Origin: Leisingera sp. ANG-Vp
GTDB taxonomy: Bacteria; Pseudomonadota; Alphaproteobacteria; Rhodobacterales; Rhodobacteraceae
DNA length: 64,000 bases
Assembly (NCBI RefSeq): GCF_000813725.1
Contig: NZ_JWLD01000047.1
Coordinates: forward strand, 1 to 64,000
Reading direction: 5' to 3'
Part shown: positions 17,052 through 25,302 of the stretch, one piece after another
Numbering within the stretch: the first letter of the stretch is position 1
Layout of the letters: every line of letters starts with the position of its first letter
Translations under genes and position numbers: made by a program
The notes under the pieces: model-generated
The model's database searches: none
What the model saw: the letters and a program-made list of their open reading frames with translations, nothing else
Told to the model about the DNA's origin: nothing

Positions 17052-17103
17052 GCCTGGCCGATAGGCCGGGCAGCGTCCGTCCGCCCCCCCGGGCGGGCGC
17101 TAC
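17052..17103 (-). repeat. intergenic element family 2, copy B (inverted)
   Basis: The reverse complement matches copy A at 14083-14133, including the 'GCGCCCGCCC...GGGGGCGGACGG' and 'GCTGCCCGGCCTATC' segments. It lies between the fatty-acid-hydroxylase-type gene and the PrpD gene. The two copies bracket the PrpD-MttB pair in opposite orientation. Confidence 0.6.
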
Positions 17104-17171
17104 TCGCCCCCCCGCGGCCAGACACTGCCCTAGGTGGATGTCAGGAGCGCTGTGCATCTGGCTTGCTCCTT

Positions 17172-18167
17172 TCACGTGTACATCTGCTTCTTGCGCTCAC
17201 GCGTCGCACGGGTGGCCTCTTCGCTGCCATCGTGGAAGGAGCCGAAGATCACGTCCCAGGGCATCTCGGCAGTGCCGTAGTTGCACTCGAAATAGCGGTG
17301 ATGCAGCTGGTGAAAGAAGTCGCCTGCGTTGAAGCGGTTCTTGTCCTTGACCAGTACGCCTTCGAAGCCGGAGTGGGAAACACAGGGGTTCAGGCCGTTC
17401 ACATAACAGTGGAACAGGACGTGCACGGGGTGCGAGGGCACTATGAGGTGGATCAGCAGCGTCGAGAAATAGAGAAAGGCCTCGACCGGGTGCATCGAGA
17501 TGCCGGCCCAGGGGCCGATGTTGATGTTGCGGTGGTGCAGCGCGTGCGCCAGCTTGTACATCGGCGGCCAATGCAAAAGGCGGTGCGCCCAGTAGAAATG
17601 GAAGCTGGACCAGATCGGGATGATTACCAGCCAGGCGATGAACCAGACCGGGTTCCCGGCAAATCCGATCTGCGGCGCATAGCCGTTGGCCGCGGCCCAG
17701 AAATAGAGCACCTCATACATCGTCCAGAACGTCAGGCTGGAGGCAATGGACCAGAACATGTTGTCCCAGACCTGGTTGCGAAAGGTGAAGTGGCCGTTGT
17801 CCCGGGTCTGGCCGCGAGCGTCGAACTTCAGCTGCTGCCCCTGCCCTCTCAGAGTGATGAACCAGAGATGCAGCCCGCCCGCCACCAGGCTCAGCAGGAT
17901 CAGGTTGCGCAGCCAGATCTGCAGGATCCAGCCCGGGGCGAGGCTTTGCATGGTCTCCCAGCTAGGCTGGAACCAGGCGTAGACCCCCCAAGCTAAAGCC
18001 AGTTCGACGGTGACCGAGCTGATCGCCAGCCAATAGGAAGCGACCCATTTCAGCCAGGCAATGGGCCGCGGCGGCCAGCTGAAGATCGGGGACACAGGGA
18101 TCGGCAAGTCCGGGTGGTGGTTCCAGGTGCGGCTCCTGCCCTGAGGTGCGCCTGCAGTGTCCTTCAT
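17172..18167 (-). CDS. sterol desaturase/fatty acid hydroxylase family membrane protein
   Basis: A 331-residue integral membrane di-iron enzyme. Histidine boxes typical of the family are visible: HFYWAHRLLH (about 190), HALHHRN (about 208) and FHQLHHRYFECNYG (about 285), with several hydrophobic segments between residues 40 and 190. Such proteins hydroxylate or desaturate lipid-like substrates, or act in small-molecule oxidation. ATG 18167 is chosen: GGAG lies 8 bp before it, and it clears the preceding stop at 18172. It sits inside the catabolic operon between the Ldh2-type and PrpD genes, so it may hydroxylate an operon substrate. Substrate unknown. Confidence 0.82.
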   Translation of the reverse strand: MKDTAGAPQGRSRTWNHHPDLPIPVSPIFSWPPRPIAWLKWVASYWLAISSVTVELALAWGVYAWFQPSWETMQSLAPGWILQIWLRNLILLSLVAGGLHLWFITLRGQGQQLKFDARGQTRDNGHFTFRNQVWDNMFWSIASSLTFWTMYEVLYFWAAANGYAPQIGFAGNPVWFIAWLVIIPIWSSFHFYWAHRLLHWPPMYKLAHALHHRNINIGPWAGISMHPVEAFLYFSTLLIHLIVPSHPVHVLFHCYVNGLNPCVSHSGFEGVLVKDKNRFNAGDFFHQLHHRYFECNYGTAEMPWDVIFGSFHDGSEEATRATRERKKQMYT

Positions 18168-18171
18168 GTTC

Positions 18172-19215
18172 TCACTCCACACCTAGGTTCTCTGCGAGCG
18201 CCAGTATTTGCGCCCATGTTTCCTCGGGCACTGCGGCTTGGCCGTTTGCGGCAGCCCGATGGTTGCGTTCACGCTCGCCGGGGATCTCGACCCGGTCAAA
18301 GCCCGGCGCGGGCGGGCAGCTGCGCAGATCAACGAGCACCTCTTCCGCAGCGGCCTGCATCGCCGGGGCCTCCCGGAAACGGGTGGCGTCCAGGGTGATC
18401 AGCAGCCAGTTGCACTCGGTGGTCGAGGGCCCGAGCATCGCCTCGCCGATCAATTCCGCCACCAGCGCCAGCGCATAGCCCTTCTGGGCTCCGGCGGGCA
18501 GAATGGCGCCGCCGTTGAAGTAATCTTCGGGGTCCCGGGTCGGAATGCCGTCTCGGTCGATGACGCAGCCTTTCGGCAGCAGCGCACCTGCGGATTGGGC
18601 GGCATAAATCCAGCCGCCAGCAATCTTGGAGGTGGCAAAATCCAGCACAACAGGCCCCTGTGCGCCGCCCGGGATGCCCGCGCACCATGGGTTGGTCGGC
18701 AGCTTGGCCCGAGCGCCGCCATAGGGGGCAACCTGGCGCCATGTCCCGCGGTTGCCGCCGCCCATGCAGATGGTGAGGAAACCCTGCTCAGCCGCCATAT
18801 CGGCAAAGGCGCCGTGGCGGCCGGTGTGGCCCGCATGGCGGATCGACAGCGCCGAGATCCCGCGCTCCCGCGCCTCCTGCATGCCGGTTTCATAGGCCAG
18901 CTGCATCGCCGGGATGCCGATGCCGCCGCCGCCCTCGACCCTTGTCACACCACGGGTATCCTGGAAGGCTCGCGGTTCGGCCTTGGGGTCGAGATAGCCG
19001 GACTGCATCTGCTCGGCATATTGAAGCACCCGCATGATGCCGTGGCTCTCCATGCCGCAGAGGCTGGTGTCGACCAAGTGCTGCGCAACCTGCGTGGAAA
19101 CCGGATCGCTGCAGCCCAGCTTCAGGAAGATGCGGAAGATCAGGGCCTCTGCCTCGGCCGCCGCTACAATCGTGCGGGTGCCTTGCAGGGTGAGTTTCGA
19201 CGCAGGCACTTGCAT
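18172..19215 (-). CDS. Ldh2/malate-lactate dehydrogenase family oxidoreductase
   Basis: A 347-residue NAD(P)-dependent enzyme of the Ldh2/YlbC/DpkA family, which includes malate, ureidoglycolate and sulfolactate dehydrogenases and Delta1-piperideine/pyrroline-2-carboxylate reductases. Seen are GMESHGIMR (about 54-62) and HAGHTGRHGAFADMAAEQG (about 126-144), and the NPW and GAQKGYALAL stretches. The family is unrelated to Rossmann-type lactate dehydrogenase. A pyrroline-2-carboxylate reductase role would fit the enolase dehydratase at 9881-10990, but sulfolactate- or hydroxy-acid-type oxidation is equally open. It lies 6 bp after the ALDH gene and 4 bp before the membrane hydroxylase gene. Confidence 0.85.
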   Translation of the reverse strand: MQVPASKLTLQGTRTIVAAAEAEALIFRIFLKLGCSDPVSTQVAQHLVDTSLCGMESHGIMRVLQYAEQMQSGYLDPKAEPRAFQDTRGVTRVEGGGGIGIPAMQLAYETGMQEARERGISALSIRHAGHTGRHGAFADMAAEQGFLTICMGGGNRGTWRQVAPYGGARAKLPTNPWCAGIPGGAQGPVVLDFATSKIAGGWIYAAQSAGALLPKGCVIDRDGIPTRDPEDYFNGGAILPAGAQKGYALALVAELIGEAMLGPSTTECNWLLITLDATRFREAPAMQAAAEEVLVDLRSCPPAPGFDRVEIPGERERNHRAAANGQAAVPEETWAQILALAENLGVE

Positions 19216-19221
19216 CCGAGG

Positions 19222-20706
19222 CTACTCCGCAAACGGGTCCGGCTGGTGCGGGTCGGTCGACAGCCACACGGACTTGGTCTGCATGAAGCAGCGCATGCCC
19301 TCCCAGCCGTTTTCGCGCCCGTAGCCGGATTGCTTGTAGCCTCCGACGGGCGACTGTGTGGCTGCATTGAAGTAGTTGTTGATGTAGACAGTGCCTGCCT
19401 CGATCCGGTCGGCCATGCGCATCGCCTTGGCCACATCGCGGCTCCAGACGCCGGCAGCAAGGCCGAATATCGTGTCATTGGCGATGCGGATAGCGTCCTC
19501 TTCATCGTCCCAAGCCTCGGTTGAGACCACAGGGCCGAAGACCTCGTTCTGGGCCAAGTCAGCAGTGTTGGGCACATCGGCGAAGATGGTCGGGCCGATG
19601 TAGTAGCCTTTGTCGCGGCAGGCAGTACGGCCATCGAGAAGCAGTTTATGTCCGGCTTCCTCTGCCGCCGCGATGCGTTTCAGGACTGTTTCATAGTGCG
19701 GGCGGTTGGCCATTGGACCGATCTGGGTGGTCGGATCATTGGGGTCGCCGACGCGCGCCTTTTTGACGACTTCAACCAGCCGTTCCGTGAACTCGCCGAT
19801 GATGGACTTATGCACCAGAAGGCGCGAGCCGGAGATGCAGGACTGGCCGCCTGCCGGGAAAATGCCTGCTGCAACGCCATTGACGGCCAGGTCTATGTCC
19901 GCATCTGCCAGCACGATCTGGGGCGACTTGCCGCCAAGCTCCATGACGATGGGTTTTACTTGCTTGGCCGCTGCAGCCGCTGCAGCGCGCCCGCCTGCAG
20001 TGCCGCCAGTGAAGGAAACCATGCGCACGTCCGGGTGCTCGATCATCGGGCCCGCCGTGGTGGGGCCAAAGCCGGTGACAACGTTCAAAACACCCGGCGG
20101 CAGATCGGCCTCCAGGAGCACATCCATCAGCTCCAGCGTCGAACAGGATGATTGCTCGGAGGGTTTCAGCACCACGGTATTGCCGGCGGCCAGACAGGGC
20201 GCGAGCTTCCAGATCAGCGTGCCCAGCGGCGAATTCCAGGGCAGGATCTGGGCGACAACGCCGAAGGGCTCCCACTTCAGGTAGTTGTGGATATTGGGCG
20301 CCTCGGCGGGGATCACCCGGCCCTCGAATTTGTCGCACATGCCTGCGTAGTAATGCCAGCTGTCGACCTGCCACTGGCCGGGCTTCAGGCCGGGGGTGAT
20401 GGCCGCTGGCAGCTTGCCGTTATCGCGGGTCTCGATAGCGCCCAGGCGATCGGCGTGCCTGCTGATCACATCGCCGATCCGGCGCAGCACACGGCCGCGT
20501 TCGGCAGGCTGCATCCGACCCCAGGGGCCATCGTAATAGGCGGCTTTAGCGGCCTGCACGGCACGGCCGACGTCGGCAGCGCTGCAGTCGGGAACGCGGG
20601 CCCAGACCTCGCCAGTGGCGGGGTTTTCGCTGTCGAAATACTGGCCGGAAGCGGGTTCCTGCCATTTGTTGTTGGCGAAAAATGAAAAGGTGTGGAGGTC
20701 GGTCAT
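19222..20706 (-). CDS. NAD-dependent aldehyde dehydrogenase
   Basis: A 494-residue ALDH with normal motifs: MELGGKSPQ around the general-base Glu, FPAGGQSCISGSR with the catalytic Cys (about 300), and SPVGGYKQSGYGRE at the C-terminus. It is separate from the other three ALDHs in sequence. Two genes upstream in transcription lies a ThDP decarboxylase, which would produce an aldehyde from a 2-oxo acid; this enzyme is the natural next step. A 115-bp gap with a family 2 element separates it from that decarboxylase. The substrate is not determined. Confidence 0.9.
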   Translation of the reverse strand: MTDLHTFSFFANNKWQEPASGQYFDSENPATGEVWARVPDCSAADVGRAVQAAKAAYYDGPWGRMQPAERGRVLRRIGDVISRHADRLGAIETRDNGKLPAAITPGLKPGQWQVDSWHYYAGMCDKFEGRVIPAEAPNIHNYLKWEPFGVVAQILPWNSPLGTLIWKLAPCLAAGNTVVLKPSEQSSCSTLELMDVLLEADLPPGVLNVVTGFGPTTAGPMIEHPDVRMVSFTGGTAGGRAAAAAAAKQVKPIVMELGGKSPQIVLADADIDLAVNGVAAGIFPAGGQSCISGSRLLVHKSIIGEFTERLVEVVKKARVGDPNDPTTQIGPMANRPHYETVLKRIAAAEEAGHKLLLDGRTACRDKGYYIGPTIFADVPNTADLAQNEVFGPVVSTEAWDDEEDAIRIANDTIFGLAAGVWSRDVAKAMRMADRIEAGTVYINNYFNAATQSPVGGYKQSGYGRENGWEGMRCFMQTKSVWLSTDPHQPDPFAE

Positions 20707-20763
20707 TTCGTGTGTTCCATATTGTACAACACAGGGCTTCGCCCGGCCCTGGGTGGGTGCAAA

Positions 20764-20811
20764 GCGCCCTCCCGCGGGGAGGGTCGGGCGCTGCCCGCGC
20801 TACGCACGGGC
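20764..20811 (+). repeat. intergenic element family 2, copy C
   Basis: It has a GCGCCCTCCC...GGGTCGGGCGCTGCCCG arrangement like copy A, with an internal CCCTCCC-GCG-GGGAGGG hairpin (20767-20783). It lies in the 115-bp gap between the ThDP enzyme and ALDH genes of the leftward operon, so it may attenuate downstream expression. Confidence 0.5.
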
Positions 20812-20821
20812 CATTTGATAT

Positions 20822-22435
20822 TCAGGCAAGCCATTCTGCGTCCTCGCGCACCACAATTACGGTGGGGCGGTCAGCGCTCAACGCTGACGTAAAGGCGGTT
20901 TCGAATTCTTTGGCGGAAGCGGGTTTTACCCCTTCGCAATGGCAAGCCTTGGCGAGCGCTACGAAGTCCGGGTTGATCCCCTCCACCCCAACGCGCTGGA
21001 TGTCGCGGATATCCATATCGTCCTGGATCTGCTTCAGCCCGCCGTTTTCCCAGATGATGATTGGCAGAGGCAGGGCGCTTTCGGCGGCGGCCATCAGTTC
21101 GGGCATTGTGAACATGAAGCCCCCATCCCCGGCCATCACCGCAACCGGCGTGCCGGGCCGGGCCATCTTGGCGCCAATGCCGTTCGGCAGCGCATTGCCC
21201 AGCGCACAAAAACCTGCCGGGTAGAACCATTGCCGGGGGGCAGGAAGGTCAAACGCAAAGGCGCCGGTGTAGACCACCTGGCAGGCGTCGCCTGAGAACA
21301 CCGTCTCCGGCGGCGCAACCCGGCGCAAGAGCTTCAGGAACTTGACGTGTTTTTCTTCGGACGGGGAGAGATTGGAGAAGATCTCTTCGCGCACACGGGC
21401 AACGGCAGCCTCGCCCTCTGCCCGTACCGCGCTGCCATCGTGGCCCGCTAGCAATGCGGAAAGCTCTGCCATGGCCGGTGCCGCATCACCGATGATGCCG
21501 AGGGCAGCCGGGTAGAAGTCGTTGATCTTATGCGGGTCCAGGTCAACGCGGATCAGACCGCCGTTGATCTCCATCCGCTCGACAAAACTGTCGGTTTCCG
21601 CGAGCTCAGTGCCAACGGCGAGGATAGCATCCGCCGTTGCCAGATAGTCCCGGACCTCCTTGCGGACGGTGGAGCCGGTGAGGTGCAGCGGGTGCGCGTC
21701 CGGTACAATACCCTTACCCGCAGTCGAAGAAATCACCACCGCGCCCAGGGTTTCGGCAATAGCTGTCAGGTCCGCAGCTGCCGCAACGCCGCCGCCGCCA
21801 GTCATGATCACCGGGCGCTTGGCCGCCTTCAGCTTGTCTGCCGCGGCCTGCAGCTGGCCCGCTGCCGGTGCCGGGCGCGCTGGCAAGCGGACCGGCTTCC
21901 ACTCTTCCTCAACAATCTCGGCCTGTACGTCCAGCGGCAGAGAGATGTGAACTGGCCGCGGGCGCCGGCTGGCGAAGATCGAAAACGCCTGTGCCAGCAA
22001 TTCCGGCACATCCGAGGCGCGCATGGCAGTGGCAGAGAGTGCGGTCAAAGGCTCTGTCACCTTCTTCTGCTCTGTCACCTCATGCAGCACCCCCCAGCCT
22101 TTGCCGATGGTCTTGCTGTCGGGCTCCGCCGAGATCAGCAGCATCGGCAGGCTGTCGGCATAGCACTGCCCGACGGCGGTGGAGGCATTGGTGACACCGG
22201 GGCCTGAGATCACCACCGCGACCCCGGCCTCGCCCGTCGCCCGCGCCCAGCCTTCGGCCATGAAGCCCGCCCCCTGCTCGTTGCGGGCCTGCACGTGGCG
22301 GATAGCACCGGAGTTGCCGCCGCCGGTCAGCCCGCGGCACATGTCCAGCGTATGCACGCCCGGTATGCCGAACACCGTTGTCACGCCGTACTGCGCTAAA
22401 AGGCGCATGGTGGCTTCACCGCATGTCATGCTCAT
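20822..22435 (-). CDS. ThDP-dependent 2-oxo acid decarboxylase/acetolactate synthase-like (AruI-like)
   Basis: A 537-residue three-domain thiamine diphosphate enzyme. Glu53 in ARNEQGAG activates the cofactor. The C-terminal GDGGFMFTMPE ... NGG (about 435-470) is the ThDP/Mg binding motif. The N-terminal stretch, with FGIPGVHTLDMCRGL and GPGVTNA, resembles AruI (5-guanidino-2-oxopentanoate decarboxylase) more than true acetolactate synthases, and no regulatory subunit follows. The start overlaps the GMC oxidoreductase stop by 4 bp. With the ALDH downstream it would convert a 2-oxo acid to a carboxylic acid one carbon shorter. Arginine-type, sulfopyruvate-type or other oxo acids are all possible. 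Confidence 0.82.
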   Translation of the reverse strand: MSMTCGEATMRLLAQYGVTTVFGIPGVHTLDMCRGLTGGGNSGAIRHVQARNEQGAGFMAEGWARATGEAGVAVVISGPGVTNASTAVGQCYADSLPMLLISAEPDSKTIGKGWGVLHEVTEQKKVTEPLTALSATAMRASDVPELLAQAFSIFASRRPRPVHISLPLDVQAEIVEEEWKPVRLPARPAPAAGQLQAAADKLKAAKRPVIMTGGGGVAAAADLTAIAETLGAVVISSTAGKGIVPDAHPLHLTGSTVRKEVRDYLATADAILAVGTELAETDSFVERMEINGGLIRVDLDPHKINDFYPAALGIIGDAAPAMAELSALLAGHDGSAVRAEGEAAVARVREEIFSNLSPSEEKHVKFLKLLRRVAPPETVFSGDACQVVYTGAFAFDLPAPRQWFYPAGFCALGNALPNGIGAKMARPGTPVAVMAGDGGFMFTMPELMAAAESALPLPIIIWENGGLKQIQDDMDIRDIQRVGVEGINPDFVALAKACHCEGVKPASAKEFETAFTSALSADRPTVIVVREDAEWLA

Positions 22436-24114
22436 GCTGCTGTCTCCCTTGGATCATCTGCTGACAGCTGGGGGCGCCCGAGGATCATGTCGGCCGCCCG
22501 TTCTGCCAGCATGATCACAGGTGCCCCGATATTGCCACTGACCATGTCCGGCAGGGCAGCGGCGTCCACCACACGCAGACCCTCCATGCCGCGCACCCGG
22601 AAATCCAAGTCCAGCACGGCGCCGGGGTCGCTGTCTGCCCCGATACGGGCGGTGCAGGCCGGGTGGTGGCCGGTGGTGACCAGACCGCGGATCGACTGGC
22701 GCAAGTCTGCGTCTGATTGTTTGGCTGCGCCAGGGCTGAGTTCTTCATCTGCCAGCCCCTGGAATGCCTTTTGCCGCACCACTTTGCGCGTGTGTTTGAT
22801 ACCTTCAATCAGATCGAGGAAATCGCTTTCGTCACTGAAATAGCCCGCGTCGATGCGCGGCGGCTGCAGCGGGCCGGGTGAGGCCAGCGTAACGGTGCCG
22901 CTGCTGCGGGGGCGCAGCAGGTTGACGTCGAACTGCAGCCCGGGCCCGGCAATCTTGCCGCGGGCGATCATCGCCTTGCCCAAGTGGTTGAAGGTCTGAA
23001 GCGAAAAGCCCTTGGCGCCAGCAGCGGAGTCCTCGCGCACCACCATCGGTGTGAAGAAGACCTCCAATTCCGGCATATCCCTATCGCGGATAGAGTGAAA
23101 CAGGACCGAGGCCCAGAACGGCGACGCCGCGGGGCCGGACTTGGTCAGCAGCCATTGCGCCCCCATCAGCGCCGCCTTGTCGAGGCGCTGGAAGCGGGCC
23201 ATCGACAGGCTGGGGTCGGTGAGACCGAACTGCACCGGCATGTTGGGGTGATCCAAGAGCGACTGGCCGACGCCCGGCAGATCATTCACCACCTGGATGC
23301 CGTGCTCCTGCAGATGCGCGCCGGGGCCGATGCCTGACAGCATCAAGAGCTTCGGGCTTTCAAAGGCCCCGAGGCTGAGGATCACTTCGCCGCGAGCATG
23401 GAACTTACCCTGGCCGGTGAGAATGCCGGTGGCACGGCGGCCCTCTGTCAGGACTTTCAGCACCGGGGTGCCGGTCAGCACTGTCAGGTTTTTCGGGTGC
23501 GGCGTCAGATAGGCCTCGGCGGTGGATTGGCGGACACCGCCTGAGGTCTTTACGTCCATTCGCCCGGTGCCTGCCTGACTGGCGCCGTTGAAATCCGGGT
23601 TCAGCGGCGCGCCCGCCTGATGGCAGGCCTCGACAAACACCTGGTTGATGCGGTCGTAATTGCCGGCCGGGGTGATCTTCAGCGGACCCTTGGTACCGTG
23701 ATGCGCTTCGCCCGCGCGGTGCGCGGCTCCGGCAGCGCGGCGGTAATAGGGCAGCACATCACCGTAGGACCAGCCAGTGAGCCCTTTCTGCCGCCAGCGG
23801 TCATAGTCGCCGGCATTGCCGCGGATATAGATCATGCCGTTCATCAGCGACGAGCCGCCCAGCCCCTTGCCGCGCGGGTAGTAAAGCTGGCGCCCTCCAA
23901 GCGCCGCCTGCGGGGTGCTCATGTAGCACCAGTCGTATTTCGGGTTTGAGTGGATCATGCCCACGCCTGCGGGCATCCGGGCAAAGATCGACTTGCCCGG
24001 GCCGCCGGCCTCAACCAGCAGCACCTTCAGCTTCGGGTTCTCACACAGCCGCGCCGCCAGCACGCAGCCGGCCGAGCCGCCGCCTGCGATGATATAATCG
24101 AACTCCGGACTCAC
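22432..24114 (-). CDS. GMC family FAD oxidoreductase (choline dehydrogenase-like)
   Basis: A 560-residue glucose-methanol-choline oxidoreductase. The FAD motif GGGSAGCVLAARL is at about 11-23, GKGLGGSSLMNGMIY at about 84-98, and the C-terminal GMC signature TTGHHPACTARIG ... VVDAAALPD with its catalytic histidine at about 475-520. Length fits BetA-type alcohol dehydrogenases. It is coupled by 4-bp overlaps to both the isopropylmalate-dehydrogenase-like gene before it and the ThDP enzyme after it. It oxidises a primary or secondary alcohol; choline is possible, but no BetB/BetI neighbours are present. Confidence 0.88.
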   Translation of the reverse strand: MSPEFDYIIAGGGSAGCVLAARLCENPKLKVLLVEAGGPGKSIFARMPAGVGMIHSNPKYDWCYMSTPQAALGGRQLYYPRGKGLGGSSLMNGMIYIRGNAGDYDRWRQKGLTGWSYGDVLPYYRRAAGAAHRAGEAHHGTKGPLKITPAGNYDRINQVFVEACHQAGAPLNPDFNGASQAGTGRMDVKTSGGVRQSTAEAYLTPHPKNLTVLTGTPVLKVLTEGRRATGILTGQGKFHARGEVILSLGAFESPKLLMLSGIGPGAHLQEHGIQVVNDLPGVGQSLLDHPNMPVQFGLTDPSLSMARFQRLDKAALMGAQWLLTKSGPAASPFWASVLFHSIRDRDMPELEVFFTPMVVREDSAAGAKGFSLQTFNHLGKAMIARGKIAGPGLQFDVNLLRPRSSGTVTLASPGPLQPPRIDAGYFSDESDFLDLIEGIKHTRKVVRQKAFQGLADEELSPGAAKQSDADLRQSIRGLVTTGHHPACTARIGADSDPGAVLDLDFRVRGMEGLRVVDAAALPDMVSGNIGAPVIMLAERAADMILGRPQLSADDPRETAA

Positions 24115-25199
24115 ACCGCCAGTTCCCGCAGCACGGCGCTGGTCACGTCCGATGTGGAAGCGCTGCCGCCAATGTCCGGCGTGCCGGTGCCGGAGGCCAG
24201 CACGCGTTCGACGGCCTGTTCGATCTGCACCTCTAAATCCGGGCGGCCGAGGGAATAGCGGAACATCATTGCCACGCTCAGGATCATGCCAAAGGGGTTG
24301 GCCACCCCCTGCCCCGCGATATCCGGGGCAGAGCCATGCACCGGCTCGTAGATGCCTTTGCAGGTCTGCCCTGCCGCCGGCACGCCGCAGAGGCAGGCGG
24401 ATGGCAGCATGCCCAGGCCACCGGAGACAATTGCCGCCAGATCGCTGAGGAAATCGCCGATCAGGTTGCAGCCCACCACCAGGTCAAAGGCTTTTGGGTC
24501 CCGCGCCATCTGATAGGCGCAGTTGTCGGCATAGAAATGGGCCAGTTCCACGTCCGGGTACTCGGCTGAGACCTCATCTGCTATTTGCCGCCACAGCTTG
24601 TAGCTTTCCATCACATTGGCCTTGTCGGCCGACACCATCCGCCCCTTGCGCTGAAGCGCCAGTTCGAAACCCGCCTGCATGATCCGGCGCAGCTCGCCCT
24701 CGTCATAGCCGGCCGTGTCATAGCCGTAGCGCAGGCCGCCCCGCTCGGACTGGCCGCGGGGCTGATCAAACATCACGCCGCCGCACATCTCTCGCAGGAC
24801 CATGATATCGGCGCCTTCTGCCAGCCCCGGACGGAAGGGCGTGCGGTCCGCCAGCGGCGCCCAGAAGCGTGCCGGGCGCAGGCCTGCGAAGCTTTGCAGT
24901 TCAAACCGCAGGCGCATCAAACCGTCCTGCATTTCCGGGCCGCCCCCGACACGGATATTGTCCCATTTCGGCCCACCGACAGCCCCCACCAGGATCGCAT
25001 CGGCAGCTTTGGCTTTGGCAAGTGTCTGATCCGTGCAGAAAGTCCCACGCGCTTCCCAAGCGGCACCGTGCAGCAGGTCCTCGGTGATGTTCAGGGCAAT
25101 GCCGTTCTGATTGGCGACCGCTTTGGTGACGGCCAGACCTGCTTCCAGGACCTCCGGCCCGATGCCGTCTCCGCCCAATGCAAGAATGCTGACTGCCAT
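24111..25199 (-). CDS. isocitrate/isopropylmalate dehydrogenase family protein
   Basis: A 362-residue beta-decarboxylating dehydrogenase. The family signature NLIGDFLSDLAAIVSGGLG is at about 242-260, and YEPVHGSAPDIAGQG (about 285-299) binds the cofactor. LeuB itself is usually encoded with leuCD; here the gene opens a catabolic operon, so a LeuB-like D-malate, tartrate or 3-substituted-malate dehydrogenase role is more likely. It would oxidatively decarboxylate a 2-hydroxy-acid to a 2-oxo acid. A GGAG precedes the ATG. It is divergent from a LysR gene, which likely controls it. Confidence 0.85.
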   Translation of the reverse strand: MAVSILALGGDGIGPEVLEAGLAVTKAVANQNGIALNITEDLLHGAAWEARGTFCTDQTLAKAKAADAILVGAVGGPKWDNIRVGGGPEMQDGLMRLRFELQSFAGLRPARFWAPLADRTPFRPGLAEGADIMVLREMCGGVMFDQPRGQSERGGLRYGYDTAGYDEGELRRIMQAGFELALQRKGRMVSADKANVMESYKLWRQIADEVSAEYPDVELAHFYADNCAYQMARDPKAFDLVVGCNLIGDFLSDLAAIVSGGLGMLPSACLCGVPAAGQTCKGIYEPVHGSAPDIAGQGVANPFGMILSVAMMFRYSLGRPDLEVQIEQAVERVLASGTGTPDIGGSASTSDVTSAVLRELAV

Positions 25200-25271
25200 G
25201 CCGCAGGCTCCGCGTCATTGTCTCCAACATTCACTCTACGGGCTTGCGGAATTCTAAAAAGAAGGAAAAAG

Positions 25272-25288
25272 TGAATGATCTTCATTCA
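25272..25288. promoter_or_regulatory. candidate LysR operator (TGAATGA-TCT-TCATTCA)
   Basis: A perfect 7-bp inverted repeat with a 3-bp centre, containing the T-N11-A pattern favoured by LysR proteins. It lies 14 bp before the LysR start and 72 bp before the divergent operon, which is the position expected for autoregulation and activation of the neighbour. Confidence 0.5.
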
Positions 25289-25302
25289 TCAAAGGAATGA
25301 TT

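Noticed and set aside
17027-17125. Longer start of the MmgE/PrpD gene
   Set aside because: The added 33 codons are translated from the family 2 repeat and show no homology to the family.
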